Positions 7,813 through 13,257 of a stretch of 13,257 nucleotides of DNA are shown piece after piece. Both the position numbers and the translations under genes were made by a program. Within the stretch, counting starts at the first letter, position 1, and every line of letters starts with the position of its first letter. Source of the DNA: an uncultured Clostridium sp. (GTDB lineage Bacteria > Bacillota > Clostridia > Clostridiales > Clostridiaceae); assembly GCF_934754915.1 (NCBI RefSeq), contig NZ_CAKVKB010000093.1:1-13257 (forward strand). Reading direction: 5' to 3'. The notes beneath the pieces are model-generated. The model searched no databases and was not told the origin of the DNA. It worked only from the letters and a program-made list of their open reading frames with translations.

Positions 7813-7853
7813 AAAGCTGACATTTTTCTGTATTAATGAAATATGTCAGCTTT
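7813..7853. terminator. Hairpin terminator between convergent genes
   Basis: An 11-bp perfect stem, AAAGCTGACAT (7813-7823) with its complement (7843-7853), surrounds a 19-base loop. It lies 14 bases after the 89-residue gene. T-rich sequence follows on both strands (TTTAATGTATTAT on plus, TTTATATTATTTT on minus), so it can serve that gene and back up the convergent hydrolase gene. Confidence 0.65.
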
Positions 7854-7879
7854 AATGTATTATAAATTATTTTATATTT

Positions 7880-7916
7880 ATATAAATAAAACAGTAACTT
7901 AACATTTTATTTATAT
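7880..7916 (-). terminator. AT-only hairpin after the wall-hydrolase gene
   Basis: 12-bp perfect arms (7880-7891 and 7905-7916) flank a 13-base loop, 19 bases after the hydrolase stop. The stem has no G-C pair, so its termination strength is doubtful; the hairpin at 7813-7853 may do most of the work. Confidence 0.35.
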
Positions 7917-7935
7917 GAAAACTAAAAATAATTTA

Positions 7936-9270
7936 TTAAAAATTAGGTTCATCAATATATATATATCCATGCAGATAATTTTTATCATATATCTCCCTAT
8001 ATCTAAAATATGATCCATGCCAAGATGATTCAGATATGTATACTTTACTATTATCTATTTTTTCAACAATAGCTACATGACCACATCCACCTGAATTAGG
8101 AAGAGAAGATTTCCACACTGCAAGTGCACCTGTTTTAGGTGTGCTTCCGTATTTATATTTTCCACTTCTTATATTTGCATTCCACCATTCATATGCATTT
8201 CCTGTAAAGCCAGCATCATAAGGTATATGCCCAGTCAATTCCCATATTCTTCCGTAAGCATACCATGTACAATTTCCTATAATAGGACTTCCGCTGCTGC
8301 TTGTGAATGGTGGTGATAATTTTGCTTTATAAAATATATTATCATTAGAATAGTAGTATTTATTATTTTTTTCAGGACCAGTCGTTCTTATTGATCCAAG
8401 TGAAGTGTTTCCATTACTGCTTCCTGTTGAAGATGACGGTTTAGTAAAACTTATCCATGTACTGCTGGCATAGCCTGTTTTATTGTTATACTCAATTTTA
8501 TAAAAATTATTAATTTTATTCCCGATTACAATTACCTTACTATTTTTAGGAATGGATGCAATTATTGCCGAACTTTGTGAAGGTTCTTTTCTCATGTTTA
8601 ATGGACTGGAATCTGTAACTACATAACCTGTTTTCTTTTCTTCATTTATATTTCCAGAGGCATCTTCTTTCTCAAAAGTTGGAGGATTTATAACTGAAGC
8701 AGATCCATTAAATGCTCCATCTGATCCGAAAACATATTCCTTTCCAGCTATATTCACTTTTCCAGTAACCATTGCCCCACTCGATTCTAAATAATATTTC
8801 TTTCCATTTAGCTCAATCCAGCCTGTTACCATTCTGCCGCTAGAATTTAAATAATACCATTTTTCACCATCTTTTAACCATCCTGTTACCATTGCTCCAT
8901 TTTGATTTAAATAATACCAGTCAATTCCATTTTTCAGCCAACCTACAGCCATATTTCCATCACCAAAAAAATAATACCATTTTCCATTTATAAGCTTCCA
9001 GCCTGTTTCCATTTTTCCATCTGAATTTAAATAATACCATCTGGTTCCATCTTTCAGCCAGCCTGTAGCCATATCCCCATTACTGAAAAAATAATACCAT
9101 TGTCTATTTATAAGCCTCCAGCCTGTAGCCTTAATTCCATTTTCAATCCAGTTCCATTTATTATTTAAATCTTGTTTCCAAACCGCCTGTACACATTCTG
9201 TGTTTAAATTTAAAATAGTACTGCCTGTAAGAGCCATAATCATAATCTTCTTAATATATCTTCTTTTCAC
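7936..9270 (-). CDS. Secreted cell-wall hydrolase: choline-binding-type repeats, SH3 domain, CHAP domain
   Basis: A 444-residue exported protein. The signal peptide (positive MKRRYIKK, hydrophobic core, probable cleavage after VQA near residue 29) is followed by 20-residue wall-binding repeats from residue 49 to about 188 (pattern TGW...WYYLN..G.M). These repeats in related proteins bind choline or other wall polymers. A bacterial SH3 domain lies at about 214-275 (PLNMRKEPS...TGYASSTWI), then a Ser/Gly/Thr linker, and a C-terminal CHAP domain at about 325-440. CHAP enzymes are cysteine amidases or endopeptidases of peptidoglycan; the likely catalytic residues are C333 (GNCTWYA), H398 (CGHVAIV) and E414 (YISES). 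The start is GTG at 9270, with AGAGGT 7-8 bases upstream. It is a single-gene unit, convergent with the 89-residue gene. A role in wall turnover or daughter-cell separation is inferred; a bacteriocin-like role cannot be excluded. Confidence 0.92.
   Translation of the reverse strand: MKRRYIKKIMIMALTGSTILNLNTECVQAVWKQDLNNKWNWIENGIKATGWRLINRQWYYFFSNGDMATGWLKDGTRWYYLNSDGKMETGWKLINGKWYYFFGDGNMAVGWLKNGIDWYYLNQNGAMVTGWLKDGEKWYYLNSSGRMVTGWIELNGKKYYLESSGAMVTGKVNIAGKEYVFGSDGAFNGSASVINPPTFEKEDASGNINEEKKTGYVVTDSSPLNMRKEPSQSSAIIASIPKNSKVIVIGNKINNFYKIEYNNKTGYASSTWISFTKPSSSTGSSNGNTSLGSIRTTGPEKNNKYYYSNDNIFYKAKLSPPFTSSSGSPIIGNCTWYAYGRIWELTGHIPYDAGFTGNAYEWWNANIRSGKYKYGSTPKTGALAVWKSSLPNSGGCGHVAIVEKIDNSKVYISESSWHGSYFRYREIYDKNYLHGYIYIDEPNF
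8707..9126 (-). repeat. 60-bp repeats in the wall-hydrolase gene, with a 120-bp higher period
   Basis: Six clear and one degenerate 20-residue units start at residues 49, 69, 89, 109, 129, 149 and 169. The first four alternate between two types, WxLIN..WYYFF and WLKdG..WYYLN. Units 1 and 3, and 2 and 4, are therefore most alike, and the DNA at 8941-9000 closely matches 9061-9120. This suggests duplication of a two-unit block. Confidence 0.9.
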
Positions 9271-9421
9271 AAATTTACCTCTTTTTATTCTTTATCTTTA
9301 GTTATTGTATTTCTAGTTATTAGTCATAACAGTTCATTATTTTACCATAAATAAAATATAATTTATACAAGATATATTTTCCTATAATAGATAATAATTT
9401 ATAAATTTCAAAACATAAAAT

Positions 9422-9465
9422 AAAAAGGAAATTTCATCTCGGACAATGATTGAAATTTCCTTTTT
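9422..9465 (-). terminator. Strong hairpin terminator, probably for the ATPase and small-gene transcript
   Basis: A 15-bp perfect stem (9422-9436 with 9451-9465) surrounds a 14-base loop. On the minus strand CCTTTTTATTTTATG follows the stem core. It lies about 145 bases past the stop of the 49-residue gene and is the first convincing terminator there. It also shields the upstream region of the wall-hydrolase gene. In the remaining gap (9271-9421) I see no gene and no convincing promoter. Confidence 0.75.
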
Positions 9466-9526
9466 CCCTACATAATGCAAAAATGAAGTAATCATCATAT
9501 AAATCATTTATACGCTTTAAATTTTA

Positions 9527-9582
9527 TTTTAGTGTTACATTATAATCATATAAGTTTATATATCTTTTTAGTGTATTATAAT
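9527..9582. repeat. Two imperfect copies of an AT-rich 17-20 base element
   Basis: TTTTAGTGT followed by ATTATAAT occurs at 9527-9546 (three bases between the halves) and at 9566-9582 (none between). TACGCTT sits outside on both sides (9511-9517 and 9583-9589). On the minus strand each copy contains an ATTATAAT that resembles a -10 box, but no good -35 goes with it. The meaning is unknown. Confidence 0.3.
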
Positions 9583-9610
9583 TACGCTTCAATGCCTTAA
9601 AACATCCAAA

Positions 9611-9760
9611 TCAAAGTTTATTAAATGTAATATCCTTTCCTCTGGACACCATATTTTTATTTTTTAAGTCTTCTTTTTCCATATATGACTTGACTTTATT
9701 GTTCGAAAAGCTTCCATCAGTTTGTATTAACTTTTCTTTTTTACTTTTAGACAACTTCAT
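9611..9760 (-). CDS. Small basic protein of 49 residues downstream of the AAA+ ATPase
   Basis: This is a gene too short for usual length cut-offs. The minus-strand frame from ATG 9760 to TGA 9611-9613 encodes MKLSKSKKEKLIQTDGSFSN and 29 more residues ending in GKDITFNKL. It is Lys-rich and hydrophilic, with no cysteine, signal or membrane segment. It is preceded by AAGGAGATGAT, nearly the full anti-Shine-Dalgarno complement. That site is too close to ATG 9763 or 9760 (0 or 3 bases) but ideally spaced (about 9 bases) for an in-frame TTG at 9754, which would give 47 residues starting MSKSKKEK. It begins 38 bases after the ATPase gene ends, with no terminator between, so it is probably co-transcribed. 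I do not recognise the family. A partner of the ATPase or a small spore or nucleic-acid-binding protein are guesses only. Confidence 0.6.
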   Translation of the reverse strand: MKLSKSKKEKLIQTDGSFSNNKVKSYMEKEDLKNKNMVSRGKDITFNKL

Positions 9761-9798
9761 CATCTCCTTTAAATATAGTGTTTCTCATTAATAAACAC

Positions 9799-11097
9799 TT
9801 ATTCCTGGGAATTACTTGAATTTAAAGAAGCTTCAAACCAGTTCATAAACTGTCTTGCAGTCCTTGGTGAACGTGAATTTTGTTGTCTTGTCCATTTCAA
9901 CGCCTCAGCATGAAGATATTCTATATCTGCATCTATGCCTCTAGCCTTTGCAAGACCATCTATAATTGCAAGATATTCCTTTTGATCTGGTGAATAGAAT
10001 GATACTGTAATACCAAATCTATCTGAAAGTGAAAGTTTTTCTTCCACACTATCCATTGCATGAATTTCGTCTCCTCTTTCACTAAATGTTTCTTTTATTA
10101 AATGTTTTCTATTGGTAGTAGCATATATCAATATGTTATTTGACTTGTTTTCAACTCCACCTTCAAGAATTGTCTTAAGTGCAGAATAACTTGGATCACC
10201 ATCTTCAAATACAAGATCATCAACAAATATTATAAATTTAAGATTTTTATTTTTAAGTATTCTTATTATCTTCGTAAAATCAACAAGTTTTTCCTTATCT
10301 ACTTCTATAAGTCTTAAACCTTCTTTATAAAATTCATTTATTATTGCTTTTACTGTTGAAGATTTACCAGTTCCTCTCTGTCCATATAGTAAAAGATTAT
10401 TTGCATTATATCCTTCAAGAAACTGTTTTGTGTTCTCTATTATCTGTTTCTTTTGATATTCATATCCTACAAGTTCTTCAAGTCTGATTGGATCTGGTGA
10501 TTTAATGCCTCTTAAATAACATTTTCCATCTTCATTTTCCCATATGAAGGCTCTATATTCTCCAAAAATTCCTGTACCATACTGTTTATAAAATTCAATT
10601 ATGTTATCTAGGGATTCTCCCCATCCATCACAATTTAATATGCTCAATTTAAGCTTGTCAATAGCTTTATATGAAGCATATTCTTTGTTTGTATCTACTT
10701 CAAAATCCATAAGATTTCTTATAAGTTCATCTTCAAAATCTATAGCTTTTGTCTTATACAAAATAATTTCTTTTATATCTTCCGAAGTTATACTGCATAT
10801 ATATTCTAATGCCTTTAATTCATATTTAACTTGTTTAATTATGTACTCATTGCTGAAATCATTTGTATCTATCATTTTTGTAAAAGAGTTATTATCTAAA
10901 AATATCTTGTCTATTATATACTTTTTGAGTGAACTTCCATCTGACTGTCTTAAAAGCTCAAATATAAAGTCATTGTAATAATGTACAGCAGTTCCAAGTT
11001 CAATTTTCTCCTCATTTAAATATCCTAATAAATCTTTATATTTATTCAATACTACATCTTCTTTAAGATGTGTATAAATACATAAAGAACTTATCAT
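9799..11097 (-). CDS. AAA+ ATPase of the DUF815 family
   Basis: A 432-residue cytoplasmic P-loop ATPase. The N-terminal half (about 1-200) is helical and has no motif I know. The AAA+ core follows a PIRLEELVGYEYQK segment (203-216), with Walker A GQRGTGKS (239-246), Walker B FIIFVDDL (288-295), a sensor-1-like ATTNR (326-330) and a candidate arginine finger at R360 (LSDRFG). The C-terminal lid contains RSPRTARQFMNW (409-420). This order and length fit DUF815 proteins, which are widespread in Firmicutes and Proteobacteria and have no settled function. I choose ATG 11097 with GAGG 7 bases upstream. A TTG at 11136 would add 13 residues, but they run through that ribosome binding site. The promoter is at 11209-11237. 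A 49-residue basic protein follows 38 bases later. Family assignment is confident; role unknown. Confidence 0.88.
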   Translation of the reverse strand: MISSLCIYTHLKEDVVLNKYKDLLGYLNEEKIELGTAVHYYNDFIFELLRQSDGSSLKKYIIDKIFLDNNSFTKMIDTNDFSNEYIIKQVKYELKALEYICSITSEDIKEIILYKTKAIDFEDELIRNLMDFEVDTNKEYASYKAIDKLKLSILNCDGWGESLDNIIEFYKQYGTGIFGEYRAFIWENEDGKCYLRGIKSPDPIRLEELVGYEYQKKQIIENTKQFLEGYNANNLLLYGQRGTGKSSTVKAIINEFYKEGLRLIEVDKEKLVDFTKIIRILKNKNLKFIIFVDDLVFEDGDPSYSALKTILEGGVENKSNNILIYATTNRKHLIKETFSERGDEIHAMDSVEEKLSLSDRFGITVSFYSPDQKEYLAIIDGLAKARGIDADIEYLHAEALKWTRQQNSRSPRTARQFMNWFEASLNSSNSQE

Positions 11098-11208
11098 TAA
11101 ACTTCCTCTTTTTATTTTTTCAAAATCTGTAACCAATATTTATGCCCCCAATTCATTATACATTGACAATCAAAATTAATTGTGTGATTTTTTCTTCATA
11201 TTATACTA

Positions 11209-11237
11209 ATTATATCATTTTATTCATTCAATTCCAA
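11209..11237 (-). promoter_or_regulatory. Extended -10 promoter of the DUF815 ATPase gene
   Basis: On the minus strand TTGGAA (11232-11237), a 17-base spacer and TATAAT (11209-11214) are seen, with TG one base before the -10 (TGATATAAT). The leader before ATG 11097 would be about 105 bases. Confidence 0.6.
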
Positions 11238-11277
11238 ACTTTATCAGCAGAATCCACCATTTCATTGTTATTGATAC

Positions 11278-11331
11278 AGTGCAAAATAAACAAATATATA
11301 TACTTGTATACATATTTGTTTATTTTGTACT
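11278..11331. repeat. 54-base near-perfect palindrome between divergent promoters
   Basis: The outer arms 11278-11297 and 11312-11331 are complementary over 20 bases with one G-T pair. The centre then continues, after one A-C mismatch, as TATAC-TT-GTATA. The element touches the -35 box of the plus-strand promoter at 11331 and lies about 40 bases behind the -35 of the ATPase promoter. A dimeric regulator's operator or a cruciform-prone site are possible. Confidence 0.6.
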
Positions 11332-11359
11332 TGTATATATCGTTGTATAATGATATAAT
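11331..11359 (+). promoter_or_regulatory. Extended -10 promoter pointing into a gene-free region
   Basis: TTGTAT (11331-11336), a 17-base spacer and TATAAT (11354-11359) are seen on the plus strand, with TG one base before the -10. No plus-strand coding sequence follows. The predicted transcript would start near 11366 and run to the hairpin at 11530-11597. Confidence 0.5.
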
Positions 11360-11365
11360 TAATCT

Positions 11366-11597
11366 ACACTGTAAAACACAAGTAAACTAGATTGGTTTAG
11401 TAATTTCATTCTAAATTTCAGCCTACTTTTTGCTTTGCTATATTATAAGCAATAAATTATAATAAAGGTAATTTTATTTACAATTTAGTAATATATTAAT
11501 CATAAATGTAATATGAAATGATATTTTTTATATTACAAAACAAAAAGGATTATAGATGAAGTGGAGATCATCTATAATCCTTTTTGTTTTGTAATAT
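11366..11597 (+). ncRNA. Candidate non-coding RNA of about 230 nt
   Basis: The segment is bounded by an extended -10 promoter (11331-11359) and a bidirectional 30-bp terminator stem (11530-11597). It contains no credible reading frame with a ribosome binding site. Only short internal hairpins are visible, such as TTGCT/AGCAA near 11432-11450. It converges on the Nudix gene and would overlap only the trailer of that mRNA. It matches no RNA family I recognise; the call rests on promoter and terminator position alone. Confidence 0.25.
11530..11597. terminator. Perfect 30-bp-stem bidirectional terminator after the Nudix gene
   Basis: Arms 11530-11559 and 11568-11597 are exact complements over 30 bases around an 8-base loop (AGTGGAGA). 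The GC-containing core (GGATTATAGATGA) is flanked by CAAAAAGG/CCTTTTTG runs, giving a T tract on either strand. It begins 12 bases after the Nudix stop at 11609. Confidence 0.85.
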
Positions 11598-11608
11598 TCT
11601 AAATTTAA

Positions 11609-12217
11609 TTATATATTGTCAAATAATCTATCTCCAAATATAATAAAATTCTGTAGCATCATATAACACTTTATATCCATATTTACATTACTTTTTATAA
11701 GTTTTTTTGCATCATCTACTGAAACAAGTAATGGTTCTATACATTCATCTTCTTCCATATTTTCATTACTCAATTCACCTTCACATATACAATATACTAA
11801 ATTAACACATTCATCTGTCATTCCAGGTGAAAGATATAATCTTCCTCTTTCAGCTTTTATTTCTTTTAAATCAAGCCCAGTCTCTTCCTTAAGCTCTCTC
11901 TTAACTGAATCTTTAAAATCTTCTCCTTCATCAATAAGGCCTGCTGTCATTTCATATACAAAATCGTTCACTGGAACTCTAAATTGTCTTACTATCACAA
12001 GTTTATTTGATGGCTTATGAAGAGCTGCAATCACAACTGCATCATTATCATCTTTTGCATGTTCAAAAAATTTTTTTTCTAAAAAATCCTTATCTTTTCT
12101 TGTTGCAATCATCCATGACTTTTTATTTCCAATTCTATTTTCATATTCAGCTTCATACATACTTAAAAATTTAGTCTGAACTAATGTGTTTAGCTTTTTT
12201 ACTTTGCTCTTATTCAT
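11609..12217 (-). CDS. Nudix hydrolase, ADP-ribose pyrophosphatase-like
   Basis: A 202-residue cytoplasmic enzyme of the type that cleaves ADP-ribose or related nucleoside diphosphates to AMP and a phosphorylated remainder. The Nudix box G-x5-E-x7-REUxEExGU is complete at residues 93-115 (G93, E99, R107-E108, E111-E112, G114-L115). A proline, P131 in LYLSPGMTDE, follows 16 residues after the box, the spacing typical of the ADP-ribose subgroup. The N-terminal strand region (about 15-80, VVIAALHKPSNKLVIVRQFR) also fits that subgroup. Start ATG 12217 has GGGAGG 8 bases upstream. It is a single-gene unit with a strong terminator 12 bases after the stop. A possible -10 (TATAAT near 12324) lacks a good -35, so the promoter is uncertain. 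Substrate preference is inferred from the proline spacing only. Confidence 0.9.
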   Translation of the reverse strand: MNKSKVKKLNTLVQTKFLSMYEAEYENRIGNKKSWMIATRKDKDFLEKKFFEHAKDDNDAVVIAALHKPSNKLVIVRQFRVPVNDFVYEMTAGLIDEGEDFKDSVKRELKEETGLDLKEIKAERGRLYLSPGMTDECVNLVYCICEGELSNENMEEDECIEPLLVSVDDAKKLIKSNVNMDIKCYMMLQNFIIFGDRLFDNI

Positions 12218-12386
12218 TACTATGTCCTCCCTGATACTTCATACAAAATAGTACATTTCTATAAAAATCCCCATACTAATATCATATAAATTTTCTATTT
12301 AATACTTGTTATTCTAACTACATTATATCTTATTTAATGTTTTTCTTAAATAGTTGATATTTTATGTAACTAGAAAATTGAGAAAA

Positions 12387-12420
12387 CCCTGATATAAGAT
12401 TTTTTATCATTATATCAGGG
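12387..12420 (-). terminator. Intrinsic terminator of queT
   Basis: An 11-bp stem, CCCTGATATAA (12387-12397) with its complement (12410-12420), extends inward by three pairs. On the minus strand it is followed by TTTTCTC. It lies about 85 bases after the queT stop. Confidence 0.75.
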
Positions 12421-12505
12421 CTTTTATTCTTAATTTATTAAAGTTGAACTTTAAACATATTTTCTGAAATCAATCATGAAAACTTTGAGTATTAAATAAA
12501 TTCTA

Positions 12506-13018
12506 TTAACATTTTGCATGACTTTCTGCTAAAACTTTACTATATTTTTCTTTTATAAGAGTCATGACTGGAACTCCAATTACTGAAACAACAACAATTT
12601 CTCCTGCTGCAACTTCAAGTATTGATAAAATTAATGGCAATTGGCATAAATAATTAAGTTCCCATCCTATTATAATTCCATTAAATATGGTAGGCCAAAG
12701 AGAGGCTATTGCAAGAGCTATTCTATCATTTTTTATAATTCTTCCTGTTAATGATATTGCATACACACTTACAAATGTAGCTATTGTTCCAAATATAGCG
12801 TCAACAATTCCATTAGGTCCTAATATATTAGCTATAAAACACCCTAATGTAAGTCCTCCTATATAAAATGGATCAAAAAAGGCCAATAAAACCATTATTT
12901 CTGAAATTCTAAATTGTACATTTCCATAACTCATTGGAGCAAGAACTAGTGTAAACACTGCATATAATGCTGCAATAACTGCTGTTCTTACAATTCTTTT
13001 TGTTGTATTATTTTTCAT
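12506..13018 (-). CDS. queT: Queuosine precursor transporter QueT
   Basis: A 170-residue integral membrane protein of the QueT family (COG4708), the substrate-binding S component of an energy-coupling-factor importer for a queuosine precursor such as preQ1. The sequence shows the family segment VQFRISEIMVLLAFFDP (34-50) followed by LGCFIANILGPNGIVDAIFGT (58-78). About six hydrophobic helices are visible (near 12-29, 38-50, 52-68, 73-90, 99-117 and 126-153), and a buried AGE (138-140) sits in the last part. Start ATG 13018 has GGAGG 8 bases upstream. A longer in-frame version to 13123 would run through the leader hairpins and this ribosome binding site, so I reject it. No ECF ATPase or T-component gene is adjacent; such components are often shared and encoded elsewhere. 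Ligand specificity follows from the family. Confidence 0.92.
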   Translation of the reverse strand: MKNNTTKRIVRTAVIAALYAVFTLVLAPMSYGNVQFRISEIMVLLAFFDPFYIGGLTLGCFIANILGPNGIVDAIFGTIATFVSVYAISLTGRIIKNDRIALAIASLWPTIFNGIIIGWELNYLCQLPLILSILEVAAGEIVVVSVIGVPVMTLIKEKYSKVLAESHAKC

Positions 13019-13026
13019 GTATAATT

Positions 13027-13070
13027 CCTCCATCAAATCATTTGATAATTTTATTACACAGTCATCAAAT
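13027..13070 (-). promoter_or_regulatory. queT leader with mutually exclusive hairpins next to the ribosome binding site
   Basis: On the minus-strand RNA, AUUUGAU (13070-13064), AUCAAAU (13046-13040) and AUUUGAU (13038-13032) follow one another, directly before GGAGG (13031-13027). The middle segment can pair with the first or the third but not both. Pairing with the third puts a stem flush against the ribosome binding site. Upstream, a 7-bp stem (13125-13131 with 13078-13084) encloses about 40 bases. queT genes are often controlled by preQ1 riboswitches, but I cannot match this leader to the preQ1-I or preQ1-II consensus. Confidence 0.35.
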
Positions 13071-13257
13071 ACACCACACTGATTAAATTTAACTATTAAA
13101 ATAAACCAATATATCTCACACAAAAATCAGTTTCATATTTCTCTAAAAAATTATATAAAAATTTTTAATTATTTATATATTTGAGGATTTTTCATATTAG
13201 CATAAATACAAAGTCCAACTCAACATATAGTATATCTTAAATAAATATAGGTACTAT

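Noticed and set aside
9382..9507. Minus-strand frame of 41 residues after the 49-residue gene
   Set aside because: It reads straight through the terminator stem at 9422-9465 and lacks a ribosome binding site.
10601..10978. Plus-strand open frame of 125 codons inside the ATPase gene
   Set aside because: It is a shadow of the minus-strand gene, with Ser/Ile-rich antisense composition and no ribosome binding site.
11098..11136. N-terminal extension of the DUF815 ATPase from a TTG at 11136
   Set aside because: It runs through the AGAGG of ATG 11097. Only a weak GGGGG precedes the TTG, so I prefer the ATG, though not with certainty.
11142..11390. Plus-strand frame of 82 codons in the ATPase upstream region
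   Set aside because: It covers two promoters and a palindrome, has no ribosome binding site, and is dominated by Ile, Tyr and Leu from AT-rich DNA.
13019..13123. Longer QueT reading frame
   Set aside because: It spans the leader hairpins and ribosome binding site, and its residues do not resemble a QueT N-terminus.
13019..13257. Canonical preQ1-I riboswitch before queT
   Set aside because: I looked for the ACACCC-type loop and the A-rich AAAAAACUA tail. The leader has almost no C and neither element.

Overview
This 13.3-kb window is very AT-rich. Most genes have a strong GGAGG- or AGAGGT-type ribosome binding site 7-9 bases before the start. It carries a single-chain pyruvate:ferredoxin oxidoreductase, a secreted wall hydrolase with choline-binding-type repeats, and many long-stem terminators. 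Together these point to a strictly anaerobic Gram-positive bacterium of the genus Clostridium or a close relative. The species cannot be fixed from the sequence. I see no rRNA, tRNA, CRISPR array, insertion sequence or phage gene; this looks like ordinary chromosome with small, mostly single-gene transcription units.

Layout, left to right. (1) 94-1406, minus strand: a two-gene operon with overlapping ends. A response-regulator receiver fused to a CheX-like domain is followed by a stand-alone CheX protein; a sigma-A-like promoter (1515-1543) overlaps a 9-bp-arm palindrome. (2) 1684-5202, minus: the 1172-residue pyruvate:ferredoxin oxidoreductase with a terminator directly after its stop. (3) 5330-6058, minus, and 6327-7109, plus: a divergent pair, a DeoR-family regulator and a Cof-type HAD phosphatase, with a 13-bp tandem repeat over the regulator's promoter region. 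(4) 7110-7799: a gap with a decayed coding remnant and a perfect 20-bp inverted repeat, then an unrecognised 89-residue gene. (5) 7936-9270, minus: an exported hydrolase with 20-residue wall-binding repeats, an SH3 domain and a CHAP catalytic domain, starting with GTG. (6) 9611-11097, minus: a DUF815-type AAA+ ATPase followed 38 bases later by an undescribed 49-residue basic protein. (7) 11098-11608: a gap with divergent extended -10 promoters, a 54-base near-palindrome and a perfect 30-bp terminator stem; a plus-strand RNA of about 230 nt is predicted here. (8) 11609-12217, minus: an ADP-ribose-pyrophosphatase-like Nudix hydrolase. (9) 12506-13018, minus: the queuosine-precursor transporter QueT, with a leader that can form mutually exclusive hairpins next to its ribosome binding site.

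Functionally this is mixed housekeeping: central fermentation (pyruvate to acetyl-CoA and reduced ferredoxin), phosphosugar and nucleotide clean-up, wall remodelling and tRNA-modification precursor uptake. The best candidates for something undescribed are the receiver-CheX/CheX gene pair, the ATPase plus 49-residue partner, the convergent RNA at 11366-11597 and the queT leader.
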